DNA of 64,000 nucleotides. Origin: Rhodobacteraceae bacterium UBA3069. Lineage in GTDB: Bacteria > Pseudomonadota > Alphaproteobacteria > Rhodobacterales > Rhodobacteraceae. The translations under genes were made by a program, and so were the position numbers. Positions 54,054 to 63,734 of this stretch are shown here, piece by piece. The notes beneath the pieces are model-generated. The model did no database searches, was not told the DNA's origin, and worked only from the letters and a program-made list of their open reading frames with translations. The first letter of the stretch is position 1. Each line of letters begins with the position of its first letter. The stretch spans positions 1 through 64,000 of the forward strand of contig DFBX01000092.1 in the NCBI GenBank assembly GCA_002366795.1, written 5' to 3'.

Positions 54054-57000
54054 GCACGGTCATTCCCAGAACGAACAGCGCCAGCACCAACACTGCCAGC
54101 CCCGCGAAAAAGGCCGCAAAGGCCGCGCCCATGCCTGCCCCCAATGCCGCAAGCGGCCCCGGCATCGTGCCTGCGATCGCGCTCCATCCCATTGTCAGGG
54201 TCAGCCAACCCAGCATCAGCGCCGTGCCCGCCAGCATCAGGCCACGCAGCCCACGGGCGCGGCGCGCCCTGATCGCGTGCCGGAATGCCTTGGTGGCGCG
54301 GGCGAAATCCGACTGCATCGCCACCAGCGCAGGCACAAGAAGCAGCACCAGCGCCATGCCAAAGCCCAGCCCGTAGCAAAGTGTAATCACCGTCGGCTTC
54401 AGGAATTGCGCCTGCGACGAGGTTTCATACAGCAGCGGCGCCAGCCCCAGCACAGTGGTCAGCGTGGTCAGCAGCACGGGGCGCAACCGGTCCGCCGCGC
54501 CATCGATGATCGAGGGGCGCAGCCCGCGTTCCTCGGCGAAATCGTCGATGGATGTGACCAGCACGATGGAATCGTTGATGATGATCCCGACCATCCCCAG
54601 CAGCCCCACGACGGTGAACATCGACAGCGGCACACCCCAGACGTAATGGCCCCAGATCGCGCCGACCAGACCGAAGGGAATGATCGCCATCACCACGATG
54701 GGCCGCGTCCAGCTGGCAAAGACGAAGGCCAGCACCAGGTAAATCCCCACCAGGGTCAGTATCAGCCCGTTGCGGGCGTCGTTCAGAAATTCATTCTCTT
54801 GCTCGCTCAGGCCGGCGATGCGGAATTCAACCTGCTTTTCGCTGGCAATGCGGGGCAGGATGTCTTGTTTCAGCGCTTGCAATATTTCGGTGTAGCGGGC
54901 GGCGTTGTCCTGGCTGATGTCGCCTGTCACCGACACAACGCGCAGCCCATTTTCACGGCGGACAGTGGAAAACCCCGCCTCTTGCGTGACCCGCACCAAG
55001 TCGGCCAGCGGCACGTAAGTGCCCGCGCCGGTGCGCATCTGCATCCGTTCCAGGAAATCCGCGCTCAACTCAGAGGCGGGCAGTTCGACCTGCACCGTGG
55101 CGCTGCGCGGACCGTCGGGATAGGTCGCCGCCTCAATCCCGTTCAGCCGGTGGCGCAAGACGCGGCCAAGGCTGTCGATGGTAAAGCCAAGCGCCTGTCC
55201 CTGCGGGGTCAGTTCCAGCACCATTTCAACCTTGTCATAGGCCAGGTTATCCTCGACCCCGCTGGCCTCGGGGTATTTGGCCATCTCGGTTTTCAGCGCC
55301 TCGGCGGCGGCTTTCAGATCGGTCGCACTGGCACCGTAGAATTGCACGTCAAGGCTGTCGCCCCCCGGGCCCGCGCGGTGCCCGCGAAAGCTTAGCGTTT
55401 CGACAAGCGGGTACATCGCCACGCGCTCTTGCAGTTCGCCAACGAAGGCGAAACTGCTATATTCGGGGCGCAGGTCGGCGTCGATCAACTCGATCGAGAT
55501 GCCACCAAGCAGATCGGCATCCTTGGTGTCGGCCCCGGCCAGCCCGCGGCCCGAACTGCCACCAAGTTCGGCAATGACGAAATCCAGCGGGTTGCGGCCG
55601 TAGCGGTCCGCGTATTCGGTGCCCAGTTCCTCTGTCGCGCGCTGCAATTCGCGCATCATGGCAAGGCTGTCGTCGCGCGTGGCCCCTTCCAGCATGGCGA
55701 AACTGCCAGACACGCTGCCGCTTTCCGGCGGGTTGAAGAACCGCCATTGAACGCGCCCGTCGATCACCATGGCCACCTGCCCGGCCAACAGCATCACCGC
55801 GCCGGCCAGCACCGCGTATCGTCCGCGCACGGCCATTGCGATCAGCGGGCGGAACAGGTGCAGCCTGATCCAGTCAAAGCCCCGGTTCACCTGCCGCGAG
55901 GGCCAGTCATACCAATGCTCGCGCCCCGCGCTGGTCAGGGCATGGGCCATGTGATTGGGCAGGATCAAGAAGCATTCCACAAGCGATGCCATCAGCACCA
56001 CGATCACCGTGAACGGGATATCCTTGATCAGGTCGCCAAAGCGCCCGCCGATGATGACCAGCCCGAAAAAGGCGATCACCGTGGTCATGGTAGAAGAGAA
56101 CACCGGAAGGGTCATGCGCCGCGCGGCATTTTCCGCCGCCTCGACCGGCGGCTCGCCGCGCCGCGCCCGCGCATCGGCATGTTCGCCCACCACGATGGCG
56201 TCATCCACCACGATCCCCAGCGTGATGATCAGCGCGAAAAGCGAGATCATGTTGATCGTCAGCCCTGCGAAATACATCAGCGCCATGGCCGACAGCAGCG
56301 CCACCGGAATGCCCGCCGCCACCCAAAGCGCGGTGCGCGCGTTCAGGAACAAGAAAAGCAGCCCCAGCACCAGCGCCAGCCCGATCTTGGCGCTGTCCAA
56401 CAGGATCGACAGCCGGGCCGAGATCATTTCGGCCCGCGTGCGGATCAACTCGATCGTGACGCTTTGGGGCAAGGTCGCCTCCATCTCGGCGGCCAAGTCC
56501 TGCACGTCACGCTGCATTTCGATCGCATCGCCCGCGTCGGAGCGGTTGATGCGGATTGTCACCGCCGGATCGCCCCCGACAAAAAAGCTGCGGTCGCGGT
56601 CGGAACCCAGCAAGGCAACCCGCGCCACATCCCCCACCCTGAGCGTTGAGCCATCGGCGTTGCGGCGCAGAACCACGGCCTCGATCTGGTCGGGGGCGCG
56701 CTTTTCAACGCCGGTGCGCACACGGGCATTGGCCCCGGTGACATCGCCCGCCGGATCCGCCGTGACCTCGCCCGCGATGGCCTCGGCGATCTCGGCCATG
56801 GTCACGTCATTGGCGATCAGCGCTGCCATCGGCACCTCGATCAAGGTTTCCGGCGCGGCGACGCCAACGATGGTGGTGCGGGTGATACCGCGGTCGAACA
56901 GGCGTATGATCATCTCGTCGGCATAGCGGCCCAATTGTTCAGGCGCGACCGGGCCGGATATGACCACGTCGGTGACCGTATCGGCCCAGGCGCCGCGCCG

Positions 57001-57405
57001 GATCACCGGTTCTTCGGCCTCTTCGGGCAGGGTGGTGATGACATCCACCGCCGATTGCACATCCTCGGCAGCGCGGCCCATGTCCGTGCCCGGCTCGAAT
57101 TCCAGCGTGATGCTGGCGCGCCCTTCACGGGAATTGGCGGTGCTTTCCTCGACCCCGTCCACGGCCAGCAGGGCCGGCTCCAGCAGTTGCACGATGGCGC
57201 GGTCCACGTCCTCTGCGCCGGCACCGTCCCACAGCACGGAAACCGTGACATTGTCGATGATCACATCGGGAAAAAACTGCGCGCGCATCTTTGGCAGGGA
57301 GGTCAGGCCAAGGATCATCAGCACGACCAGCAACAGGTTCGCCGCCGTGCGGTGCCGCGTGAAATACGAAATGATCCCGCCTGCGGGTTTGGGCAGCTTG
57401 CGCAT
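54028..57405 (-). CDS. RND-family efflux permease (AcrB/MdtB type)
   Basis: A 1125-residue permease with 12 membrane helices in two halves, large periplasmic loops, and the proton-relay aspartates in TM4 (ITLGIVVDDAIVVGEHADARARRG). It drives proton-coupled export of drugs, bile-type compounds or metals together with the adaptor gene just upstream (start 57405 against adaptor end 57412). The C-terminal part extends by about 80 residues beyond classical AcrB, with two more hydrophobic segments (GLRGLMLAGTALMLGWLTL, LGAGMGAAFAAFFAGLAVLVLALFVLGM). An outer-membrane TolC partner is not in the window. Confidence 0.93.
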   Translation of the reverse strand: MRKLPKPAGGIISYFTRHRTAANLLLVVLMILGLTSLPKMRAQFFPDVIIDNVTVSVLWDGAGAEDVDRAIVQLLEPALLAVDGVEESTANSREGRASITLEFEPGTDMGRAAEDVQSAVDVITTLPEEAEEPVIRRGAWADTVTDVVISGPVAPEQLGRYADEMIIRLFDRGITRTTIVGVAAPETLIEVPMAALIANDVTMAEIAEAIAGEVTADPAGDVTGANARVRTGVEKRAPDQIEAVVLRRNADGSTLRVGDVARVALLGSDRDRSFFVGGDPAVTIRINRSDAGDAIEMQRDVQDLAAEMEATLPQSVTIELIRTRAEMISARLSILLDSAKIGLALVLGLLFLFLNARTALWVAAGIPVALLSAMALMYFAGLTINMISLFALIITLGIVVDDAIVVGEHADARARRGEPPVEAAENAARRMTLPVFSSTMTTVIAFFGLVIIGGRFGDLIKDIPFTVIVVLMASLVECFLILPNHMAHALTSAGREHWYDWPSRQVNRGFDWIRLHLFRPLIAMAVRGRYAVLAGAVMLLAGQVAMVIDGRVQWRFFNPPESGSVSGSFAMLEGATRDDSLAMMRELQRATEELGTEYADRYGRNPLDFVIAELGGSSGRGLAGADTKDADLLGGISIELIDADLRPEYSSFAFVGELQERVAMYPLVETLSFRGHRAGPGGDSLDVQFYGASATDLKAAAEALKTEMAKYPEASGVEDNLAYDKVEMVLELTPQGQALGFTIDSLGRVLRHRLNGIEAATYPDGPRSATVQVELPASELSADFLERMQMRTGAGTYVPLADLVRVTQEAGFSTVRRENGLRVVSVTGDISQDNAARYTEILQALKQDILPRIASEKQVEFRIAGLSEQENEFLNDARNGLILTLVGIYLVLAFVFASWTRPIVVMAIIPFGLVGAIWGHYVWGVPLSMFTVVGLLGMVGIIINDSIVLVTSIDDFAEERGLRPSIIDGAADRLRPVLLTTLTTVLGLAPLLYETSSQAQFLKPTVITLCYGLGFGMALVLLLVPALVAMQSDFARATKAFRHAIRARRARGLRGLMLAGTALMLGWLTLTMGWSAIAGTMPGPLAALGAGMGAAFAAFFAGLAVLVLALFVLGMTVRLDPLRRA

Positions 57406-57411
57406 GGCGGA

Positions 57412-58872
57412 TCAGCCCCCCATCCGCGCTTCGATACGCTGGACCAGATCGGCGGGAACCTTGTCCGCCTCCAGTTTCTGGCGCATTTCGGCCTTTTGCG
57501 CATCGGGCAGGCGCTGGCTTTGGTCGATGGCGGCCAAAAGGCGGGCGCGGCGTTCGGGGGCCAGTTCGATCATATCGGGCTCGGCCCTTGCCCGGGTGTC
57601 GGACCCGGCACGCAACGGGCGCACCTTGATTCCCGCGCCCAGCAGAGCCGAGCGTTGGCGCACGACCTCACGCCCGTCCAGCGCTTCGGCGCGCAGCAAC
57701 ACGTCGTCGCCCTGCCGGCGCAACAGTTCGACGTCAATCGCCTCCAGGCGGTCGCCTTCCCCCAGCACCAGAACCGTGCCATCCGCGCCCAGCGCCGAAT
57801 TCGGCAGGCGGAAAATGCCGTTCAAGGGGGCCTCTTCGACCAGAACGGTGACGAAATCTCCGGGCTTCAACCCGCCCGCCTTATCCATCGCGGCGAACAA
57901 TTGCCGCCCCGTCTGGCCCGCGCCGACCGCCGCGCCTTCGCGGTTGATGCGGCCCGTGCTGCGCAGATCGGTGCCCGCGACCTCCAACACCACGTCAACC
58001 GGACGTTGTTCCAACCGCCCCGAGTCATCCAGCAACCGCGCATACTGCGGGGCCGAAACCTGAAAAGCGACTTCCAGCGCGTCGGCGTCGATCAGGTCTG
58101 CCAGCTTTTCGTTCTGGCTGACAAGTTCCCCGTCCGAGGCGCTGACCGCGCTGAGAACGCCATCGAATTCGGCCCGCAAAACGGTGTCGGCCAGCACGCG
58201 CTCTGCCTCTTCCAGCGCCAGACGGACGCGGGCAAGGGATGTGGCCGCGCTGTCCACGCGCGCCTCGGCTTGGGTCAATGCGCGGCGCTGCGCCAGAATG
58301 GCGGTGCGGGCGGCGCTGACAGCCAGTTCCGCGGCTTCGACATTTGCGGCGGACCCGACGCGGCGCTCCTTAAGGCTGCGCTGCCGTTCCAGCGCCTTTT
58401 GGCGCAGAGCGGCCTGGTCCTCGGCGGCGGCCAATTCGTCGCGGGCCAGTGCGACGGCGCGGGTGGCCTCGCGCTCTTCGGCCTTGGCATCCATCAGGTC
58501 GGTCTTGGCGCGGTTGACGGCGCTTTGCGCGTCCTGCGGGTCGATCCTGACCAGCACCTCGCCGGCGCTGACCGCGCCGCCTTCGACGAAACTGTCGGAC
58601 AGGTCCACCACGGTGCCACGCACCGCCGCGCGCAATTCCAGAGACCGGCGGCTTTGGACCTGGCCAAAGGCGGTCAGGATCGGGGTTTCCGTGCCGGGTT
58701 TCGCGGTGGTCACGGCCACGGCAAAGATACGTTCCTTGCCCTGCGGCGTAGCCGCTTGCTTTGACATGCGATCCTCTACCGCGCCGCGCAGCATGGCCGC
58801 GGCCCAGATCAGGCAGGCCAGTGCAACGCCGGTAATGAACAGGCCGAACAGGCCCTGCCGCAGGAAACGCAT
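57412..58872 (-). CDS. RND efflux periplasmic adaptor (HlyD/MFP family)
   Basis: A 486-residue membrane-fusion protein: an N-terminal membrane anchor (FLRQGLFGLFITGVALACLIWAAAML), a lipoyl/barrel-sandwich domain (RAAVRGTVVDL...GAVSAGEVLVRIDP and ADTVLRAEFDGVLSAVSASDGELVSQ), a long helical hairpin between them (about 110-215) and beta-barrel domains. It links the permease to an outer-membrane channel. AAGGAG lies before the ATG. A palindromic element is 19 bases upstream of its start, and the adaptor is the first gene of the pump operon. Confidence 0.92.
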   Translation of the reverse strand: MRFLRQGLFGLFITGVALACLIWAAAMLRGAVEDRMSKQAATPQGKERIFAVAVTTAKPGTETPILTAFGQVQSRRSLELRAAVRGTVVDLSDSFVEGGAVSAGEVLVRIDPQDAQSAVNRAKTDLMDAKAEEREATRAVALARDELAAAEDQAALRQKALERQRSLKERRVGSAANVEAAELAVSAARTAILAQRRALTQAEARVDSAATSLARVRLALEEAERVLADTVLRAEFDGVLSAVSASDGELVSQNEKLADLIDADALEVAFQVSAPQYARLLDDSGRLEQRPVDVVLEVAGTDLRSTGRINREGAAVGAGQTGRQLFAAMDKAGGLKPGDFVTVLVEEAPLNGIFRLPNSALGADGTVLVLGEGDRLEAIDVELLRRQGDDVLLRAEALDGREVVRQRSALLGAGIKVRPLRAGSDTRARAEPDMIELAPERRARLLAAIDQSQRLPDAQKAEMRQKLEADKVPADLVQRIEARMGG

Positions 58873-58891
58873 GTAAACTCCTTCACGCTAC

Positions 58892-58907
58892 ATTCCGAAA
58901 TCGGAAT
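58892..58907 (-). promoter_or_regulatory. Palindrome upstream of the efflux operon
   Basis: ATTCCGA-AA-TCGGAAT is a perfect seven-base dyad with a two-base centre, 20 bases before the adaptor start on the minus strand. Its place in the leader fits an operator for a TetR- or MarR-like repressor, many of which control RND pumps. No such regulator gene is adjacent. Confidence 0.45.
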
Positions 58908-59003
58908 ATCTGGGATATACCTTTACAGCCCCGCATGGGGAAGCCAAGCCACAAGAGTGTTACGGATGGACGCAGGCATTCCGTCGCAAGGACCGGCGCA
59001 ATA

Positions 59004-59546
59004 TCACTTGCGGCGCCTGTGCTCTTCCAGCCGGGGCATGATTTCCACGAAATTACAGGGGCGGTGGCGGTAATCCAACTGCCATTTCAGGATCTCGTCC
59101 CAGGCATCCTTGCAGGCACCGGGGCTGCCGGGCAGGGCGAACAGATAGGTGCCCCCGGCGACGCCCCCCGTGGCGCGGCTTTGCACTGCGGACGTGCCGA
59201 TTTTCTGCATGGATACCATGGTAAAAACTGTGCCGAAGGCCTCGATTTCCTTTTCATAGACATCGCGATGCGCCTCGACCGTGACATCGCGGCCGGTCAA
59301 CCCGGTGCCGCCGGTCGAGATGATGACATCCACGCCTGCATCCGCGATCCATTCGCGCAACTGCGCGGCTATGGCGGGGCGGTCGTCCGTCACGATCTTG
59401 CGATCCGCCAGAACATGCCCTGCCCCTTCGATCCGCGCGATCAGGGTGTCGCCAGACCGGTCCTCGGCCAATTGCCGCGTGTCGGACACGGTCAGAATGG
59501 CGATGCGGACCGGGATAAATTCAAGGCTTTCGTCAATGCGGCTCAT
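59004..59546 (-). CDS. moaB: Molybdenum cofactor biosynthesis protein B (MoaB)
   Basis: A 180-residue MogA/MoaB-fold protein: VRIAILTVSDTR, the nucleotide/molybdopterin-binding ISTGGTGLTGRDVT and the conserved GGVAGGTYLFALPGSPGACKDAW. It probably acts as molybdopterin adenylyltransferase or assists that step. Eleven bases separate it from the upstream secreted-protein gene region on the same strand. No other moa genes are near. Confidence 0.93.
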   Translation of the reverse strand: MSRIDESLEFIPVRIAILTVSDTRQLAEDRSGDTLIARIEGAGHVLADRKIVTDDRPAIAAQLREWIADAGVDVIISTGGTGLTGRDVTVEAHRDVYEKEIEAFGTVFTMVSMQKIGTSAVQSRATGGVAGGTYLFALPGSPGACKDAWDEILKWQLDYRHRPCNFVEIMPRLEEHRRRK

Positions 59547-59557
59547 GGTGGCTCCTT

Positions 59558-60133
59558 TTACAGGCAGGGGTTCAGCACGGGCAGGCGCGGCTTGGACAGG
59601 CTGCGCTTGGCCCGCCTGACGGCAGATTCAGAACTGATAGACCGCGCCATGGACACAATCTGGTTATCCGCCGCATCCGGCGCGGGGCAGGCGAATTGTC
59701 CAAGCCGCGCATCGCGGGCGCGGATCATCGCTTGAAGGCGCGGCAACACCTGATCTGCGGGCACCGGCGGAAAGCTGTTTTGCGCCATGAAAACCCCGTA
59801 GGCGTGGATCAGCCCTTCAAGCCGGGCAATGCTGCCCGTATCCAGCACGCTGTCGCAGTGGCCTGCCAGCACCAACACTTCGATCATGACGCTCATGGCG
59901 CAACCGACAGCACCCTGCCCGCTTTGATCGGTTGCGAAATAGGTCGGCACCCCGCCATTGTCCCGCGCGGTGACGATCACCGGGCCGGGCAATTCCAAAT
60001 GGCGCAGCCCCGGTTCGGGTTGCTGCACCTTGTCTGCATGGGCGGCGAACAGCGCATCGTAATCAATAGGAAATCCCGCATCCTCGGCACGGGCCGCGCC
60101 AGCCATCAGCACAAGCGCCAACAGCCACCTCAT
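59558..60133 (-). CDS. Secreted protein of unknown function
   Basis: A 191-residue protein with signal peptide [17 protein letters not shown]. The mature part has [22 protein letters not shown] with two cysteines about 16 apart, a further Cys in FACPAPD and one near the end (NPCL), suggesting periplasmic disulfides. The ATG overlaps the stop of the uracil-DNA glycosylase gene (ATGA), so it is coupled to it. I know no family function. Confidence 0.68.
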   Translation of the reverse strand: MRWLLALVLMAGAARAEDAGFPIDYDALFAAHADKVQQPEPGLRHLELPGPVIVTARDNGGVPTYFATDQSGQGAVGCAMSVMIEVLVLAGHCDSVLDTGSIARLEGLIHAYGVFMAQNSFPPVPADQVLPRLQAMIRARDARLGQFACPAPDAADNQIVSMARSISSESAVRRAKRSLSKPRLPVLNPCL

Positions 60134-60939
60134 GCGTCGCCCCGCAACCGTGCCTTGATCGCCAGAAGGTCGGCCCATGCGTCGCGCTTTTGCTCGGTCC
60201 GGCGCAGCAGGGCGGCAGGGTGGAACATGGGCATGGCGGGTTTGCCCAGCGCCTTGGTCCACTGGCCGCGCAGGCGGGTGATGCCGCGTTTGCCCAAAGT
60301 TGCCTCGCAGGCGAAATTGCCCATCAGGATCAACAGGTCAGGATTGGCCAGTTCCACATGACGGGCAAGGAAGGGGCGCATCATCGCCACCTCGTCCGGC
60401 GTGGGGTCGCGGTTTTCGGGGGGGCGCCAGGGCATTACATTGGTAATATAGACCGCGCTTTCAGCGATATCTGTGGCGCGGTCCAGCCCGATCGCGCCCA
60501 GCATCTTGTCCAGCAATTGCCCCGCCGCGCCGACAAAGGGCTTGCCCTGCGCGTCCTCCTCGCGGCCCGGAGCCTCGCCCAGGACCATGACGCGGGCCTG
60601 CGGGTTGCCATCAGCAAAAACCAGCGACCGCGCACCGCGTTTCAATCCGCAATGATCGAAGGCGGCCATGGCGGCCTGCAATTCATCAAGGTTCGAGGCG
60701 GATTTCGCTGCGGTCTCGGCCTCGGCCAAGGGGTCGGGGCCCTTGACGGCGACCGGCGCCTGCGGGACGGCTTTTGCCCTTTCGCGTGCGGCGCGGGGCG
60801 ACCACGGGGCAATATCCGGCAGGGCATAGCAATCGACGGGCGTGTCCGAAAGCGCCTCGTCAACGCCCATTTCCAACTGCCATTCCAGCAGGGCAAGGGC
60901 CGTGGCGGCATCCATCGTATCAAGGTTCAGCGATTCCAT
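60130..60939 (-). CDS. Uracil-DNA glycosylase, family 4-like, lacking the Fe-S cysteines
   Basis: A 269-residue protein with a variable N-terminal part and the UDG core from about 90: [53 protein letters not shown] and the distal HPAALLR loop. Family 4 enzymes normally use four cysteines for a 4Fe-4S cluster; here the first pair is reduced to one (AFDHCGL), the KCRPP cysteine is Trp and the next is Met. It removes uracil from deaminated DNA. The start MESLNL at 60939 is the family start; 60944 and earlier are weaker. Confidence 0.88.
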   Translation of the reverse strand: MESLNLDTMDAATALALLEWQLEMGVDEALSDTPVDCYALPDIAPWSPRAARERAKAVPQAPVAVKGPDPLAEAETAAKSASNLDELQAAMAAFDHCGLKRGARSLVFADGNPQARVMVLGEAPGREEDAQGKPFVGAAGQLLDKMLGAIGLDRATDIAESAVYITNVMPWRPPENRDPTPDEVAMMRPFLARHVELANPDLLILMGNFACEATLGKRGITRLRGQWTKALGKPAMPMFHPAALLRRTEQKRDAWADLLAIKARLRGDA

Positions 60940-61041
60940 GCCGCGCAGCTTATCCGATCCCGCCGTGATGGGCAGCCCAATCTTGCCCCGACCCCGCACC
61001 GCTTCTATACAGGGGGCCAATCCAGTGGCCGCGAGGAATCC

Positions 61042-61998
61042 ATGAGCTTTAACCAGAAACACCTGCTTGGGATCGAGCCGCTGGCCCCTTCGGAAATCAC
61101 CACCGTGCTGGACCTGGCCGAACAATATGTAGACCTGAACCGGCGCGACGTGAAACATGCCGATGCGCTGGCGGGGCTGACGCAAATCAACATGTTCTTT
61201 GAAAACTCCACCCGCACGCAGGCCAGTTTCGAACTGGCAGGCAAAAGGCTGGGCGCGGATGTGATGAACATGTCGATGCAGGCCAGTTCCATCAAGAAGG
61301 GCGAGACGCTGATTGACACCGCTATGACGCTGAACGCGATGCATCCCGACCTGCTGGTGGTGCGCCATCCGCATTCCGGCGCGGTGGACCTGCTGTCGCA
61401 GAAAGTGAACTGCGCCGTGCTGAACGCAGGCGACGGCAAGCACGAACACCCGACGCAGGCGCTGCTGGATGCGCTGACGATCCGCCGCGCCAAGGGCCGG
61501 TTGCACCGGCTGAACATCGCCATTTGCGGCGATATTGCCCATTCCCGCGTGGCGCGGTCCAACATCCTGCTGCTGGGCAAGATGGAAAACCGCGTGCGCC
61601 TGATCGGCCCGCCCACGCTGATGCCCGCGGGCATCGCGAAATTCGGCGTCGAGGTATACGAGGACATGCGCGAGGGGCTGCAAGACGTGGACGTGGTGAT
61701 GATGCTGCGCCTGCAACGCGAACGGATGGATGGCGGCTTCATCCCGTCGGAACGTGAATATTACCACCGCTACGGGCTGGACGCCGCCAAGCTGTCCATC
61801 GCCAAGGATGACGCCATCGTCATGCACCCCGGCCCGATGAACCGCGGCGTGGAAATCGACGGCACGCTGGCCGATGACATCAACCGGTCCGTCATCCAGG
61901 ACCAGGTGGAAATGGGCGTGGCGGTGCGCATGGCGGCGATGGACCTACTGGCGCGCAACCTGCGCACCGCGCGGACCGAACAGGGCGTGATGGCGTAA
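61042..61998 (+). CDS. pyrB: Aspartate carbamoyltransferase catalytic subunit
   Basis: A 318-residue enzyme with carbamoyl-phosphate-binding [24 protein letters not shown], the domain-closing loop and [12 protein letters not shown]. It makes carbamoyl aspartate in pyrimidine synthesis. The start [10 protein letters not shown] has GAGGAA before it. In relatives pyrB is followed by small membrane-protein genes and pyrC; here the chain begins at 62104 and pyrC would lie beyond the window. No regulatory PyrI gene is seen. Confidence 0.97.
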   Translation: MSFNQKHLLGIEPLAPSEITTVLDLAEQYVDLNRRDVKHADALAGLTQINMFFENSTRTQASFELAGKRLGADVMNMSMQASSIKKGETLIDTAMTLNAMHPDLLVVRHPHSGAVDLLSQKVNCAVLNAGDGKHEHPTQALLDALTIRRAKGRLHRLNIAICGDIAHSRVARSNILLLGKMENRVRLIGPPTLMPAGIAKFGVEVYEDMREGLQDVDVVMMLRLQRERMDGGFIPSEREYYHRYGLDAAKLSIAKDDAIVMHPGPMNRGVEIDGTLADDINRSVIQDQVEMGVAVRMAAMDLLARNLRTARTEQGVMA

Positions 61999-62103
61999 CC
62001 ACCGGACTTGGGTGGAACCCATCGACCCTGTAATGCGTTGACCCAAGTCATCGCCGCGTCCTACGCGCGCCAGACTGCGCGCCCGAAAAGCAAAGGCAGA
62101 TCC

Positions 62104-62643
62104 ATGTCCGATACCATGACGATCCCGCAAAACGAGTTCGGTCAGGTCCGCCTGTTCGCCCTTGACCTGTCCCCCGAGGATGCCCGGAGCTTTGCTGACG
62201 GGGCCGTGATCCGCCTGCCCGAGGCGCTGGAAACCGCCCCGCTGGACATGACCTATGCGCAGGTTTTCGACGCTGCCGACCTGGCCGGGGTCGGCCTGAC
62301 CGATTACCTGATCGAAGGGCAAGGCGTGGACCCCGACGCCATCGGCGCGGACCGCCCGCGGCTGGACGGGCTGACCGGCGGGCTGGTCATTGTCACCTCG
62401 CGCGCGTTCAAGGGCGCGGCGCGGCAATTGCGCGTGCATCCGCCGCTGCGCTGGATCGGCACATGGCCCGAAGCGCATACCGCACCCTCGCTGGAGCGGT
62501 TGACCGCCGAATCGGCCATGGGCGCGCTGACTGGCGCGGCCCCCGCCGCAATGCCCGACCAGGCCCCACACATGAACCGCTATATCGTGCTGGTAATGGC
62601 GCTGCTGGGGCTGATCCTGATGGCGGGCCTTGCCTTCTTGTGA
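62104..62643 (+). CDS. Tail-anchored protein of unknown function after pyrB
   Basis: A 179-residue protein: a soluble N-terminal domain (NEFGQVRLFALDLSPEDARSF, LTGGLVIVTSRAFKGAARQLRVHPPLRWIGTW) and one C-terminal membrane helix (YIVLVMALLGLILMAGLAFL) without a loop after it, a tail-anchor layout. I recognise it as a typical gene after pyrB in Rhodobacterales but know no function. The ribosome site is weak. Confidence 0.72.
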   Translation: MSDTMTIPQNEFGQVRLFALDLSPEDARSFADGAVIRLPEALETAPLDMTYAQVFDAADLAGVGLTDYLIEGQGVDPDAIGADRPRLDGLTGGLVIVTSRAFKGAARQLRVHPPLRWIGTWPEAHTAPSLERLTAESAMGALTGAAPAAMPDQAPHMNRYIVLVMALLGLILMAGLAFL

Positions 62644-62751
62644 TCCGTCGCAAGCCGCGGTTGCAGCTTTGATGCCGCACATCGCCGCATAGCGCCCCCT
62701 GGCGCACCGGCGATCTTGCCCGCACCGCCCTACCTGCGGCATGGTGCGATC

Positions 62752-63198
62752 ATGCAGTTTTCAATGACCCCCACCACCCCCCTGACGGACGGCGAACAGA
62801 TCGTCGAAAGTTTTCACCCCGACCGGATGCAATACTGGCGCGACCATGCGTGGATGGCGGCGGGCGCGATGGCGATTGGCATGGCGATCCTTTGGTCCAT
62901 GGGCAACCCGCATGTTTGGACCGGTGCCGTGGGCGGTCTGGCGGCGATTGCCGTCCGCGCCTTCTACATCGCCTCGGACGAGCTGAAAGCGCGGTGGGAC
63001 ATGACGGACAGCCGCCTGCTTGGCCCGCAATCGCGCGCCGTGCGCCTAGCCGAGATCGCCAAAATTCGCGGCATCGGATCCGCGGTGCAGATCGTCACCC
63101 AGACCGGCGACAAGCACCTGATCAAATACATGGAAGACCGCCACGCGGTCGCCGCCCGAATTGCCCGAGCCAGCGGCCTGCCATACGAGCGTCCATGA
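62752..63198 (+). CDS. PH-like (bacterial PH domain) membrane protein 1
   Basis: A 148-residue protein with two adjacent helices (HAWMAAGAMAIGMAILWSM and WTGAVGGLAAIAVRAFYIAS) followed by a beta-rich segment (ARWDMTDSRLLGPQSRAVRLAEIAKIRGIGSAVQIVTQTGDKHLIKYMED) with the W-T-xSR and E-I patterns of bacterial PH domains. The ATG at 62752 is taken; 62764 is an alternative. It overlaps the next gene by four bases. Function is unknown; PH-like domains often mediate membrane protein assembly. Confidence 0.68.
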   Translation: MQFSMTPTTPLTDGEQIVESFHPDRMQYWRDHAWMAAGAMAIGMAILWSMGNPHVWTGAVGGLAAIAVRAFYIASDELKARWDMTDSRLLGPQSRAVRLAEIAKIRGIGSAVQIVTQTGDKHLIKYMEDRHAVAARIARASGLPYERP

Positions 63199-63734
63199 TC
63201 CCGACCCTGCCGCCAGAACCCGACCTGCCCCCGCCATCAGGCGGAATGGATGGCATTTCGGAACATCTGCTGCCGGGAGAGAACATTGAAATGGCCCTGA
63301 CCGCCTGCCTGCGCCCCTACCTGTCGCGGTCGGCACTGATGGTGGGGTTGACCTCGCTTCTGGCGCTGCCGTTCATCATGTTCTACCACGATCCGCGCAT
63401 CTGGCTGCTGATCCCCGTGGTGGCGGTGGTGGACCTGTTCGTTTTCGACAACCTTGAAGACCTGCGCAAGAACCGGGGCCGGACATGGGTGCTGACCAAC
63501 CTGCGCCTGTTGCAGATCGACACCGCCCCCGAACCCGGCCTTGCCGCGCTGGACCGCGCCGATATCGCCCGCGTGCGCCGCATGGGTTGGTGGAAGCTGT
63601 TCGTCGTCGGCCGGAATGCCAGCATCATCGAGGTCGCCTATTCTCCCGATCTGCCCGCCCTGCGCAATGCGCTGTTGGGCAGGCCGCATTATGACATCGC
63701 CGGCCTGGCGCAGGGAAAGGCCCCCAAGGCATGA
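63195..63734 (+). CDS. PH-like membrane protein 2
   Basis: A 179-residue protein with a Pro-rich N-terminus, a helical hairpin (YLSRSALMVGLTSLLALPFIMFY and WLLIPVVAVVDLFVF) and a beta-rich C-terminal part (TWVLTNLRLLQIDTAPEPGLAALDRADIARVRRMGWWKLFVVGRNASIIEVAY), again like a bacterial PH domain. It overlaps genes on both sides by ATGA. The arrangement suggests a small complex with the preceding protein. Function unknown. Confidence 0.65.
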   Translation: MIPTLPPEPDLPPPSGGMDGISEHLLPGENIEMALTACLRPYLSRSALMVGLTSLLALPFIMFYHDPRIWLLIPVVAVVDLFVFDNLEDLRKNRGRTWVLTNLRLLQIDTAPEPGLAALDRADIARVRRMGWWKLFVVGRNASIIEVAYSPDLPALRNALLGRPHYDIAGLAQGKAPKA

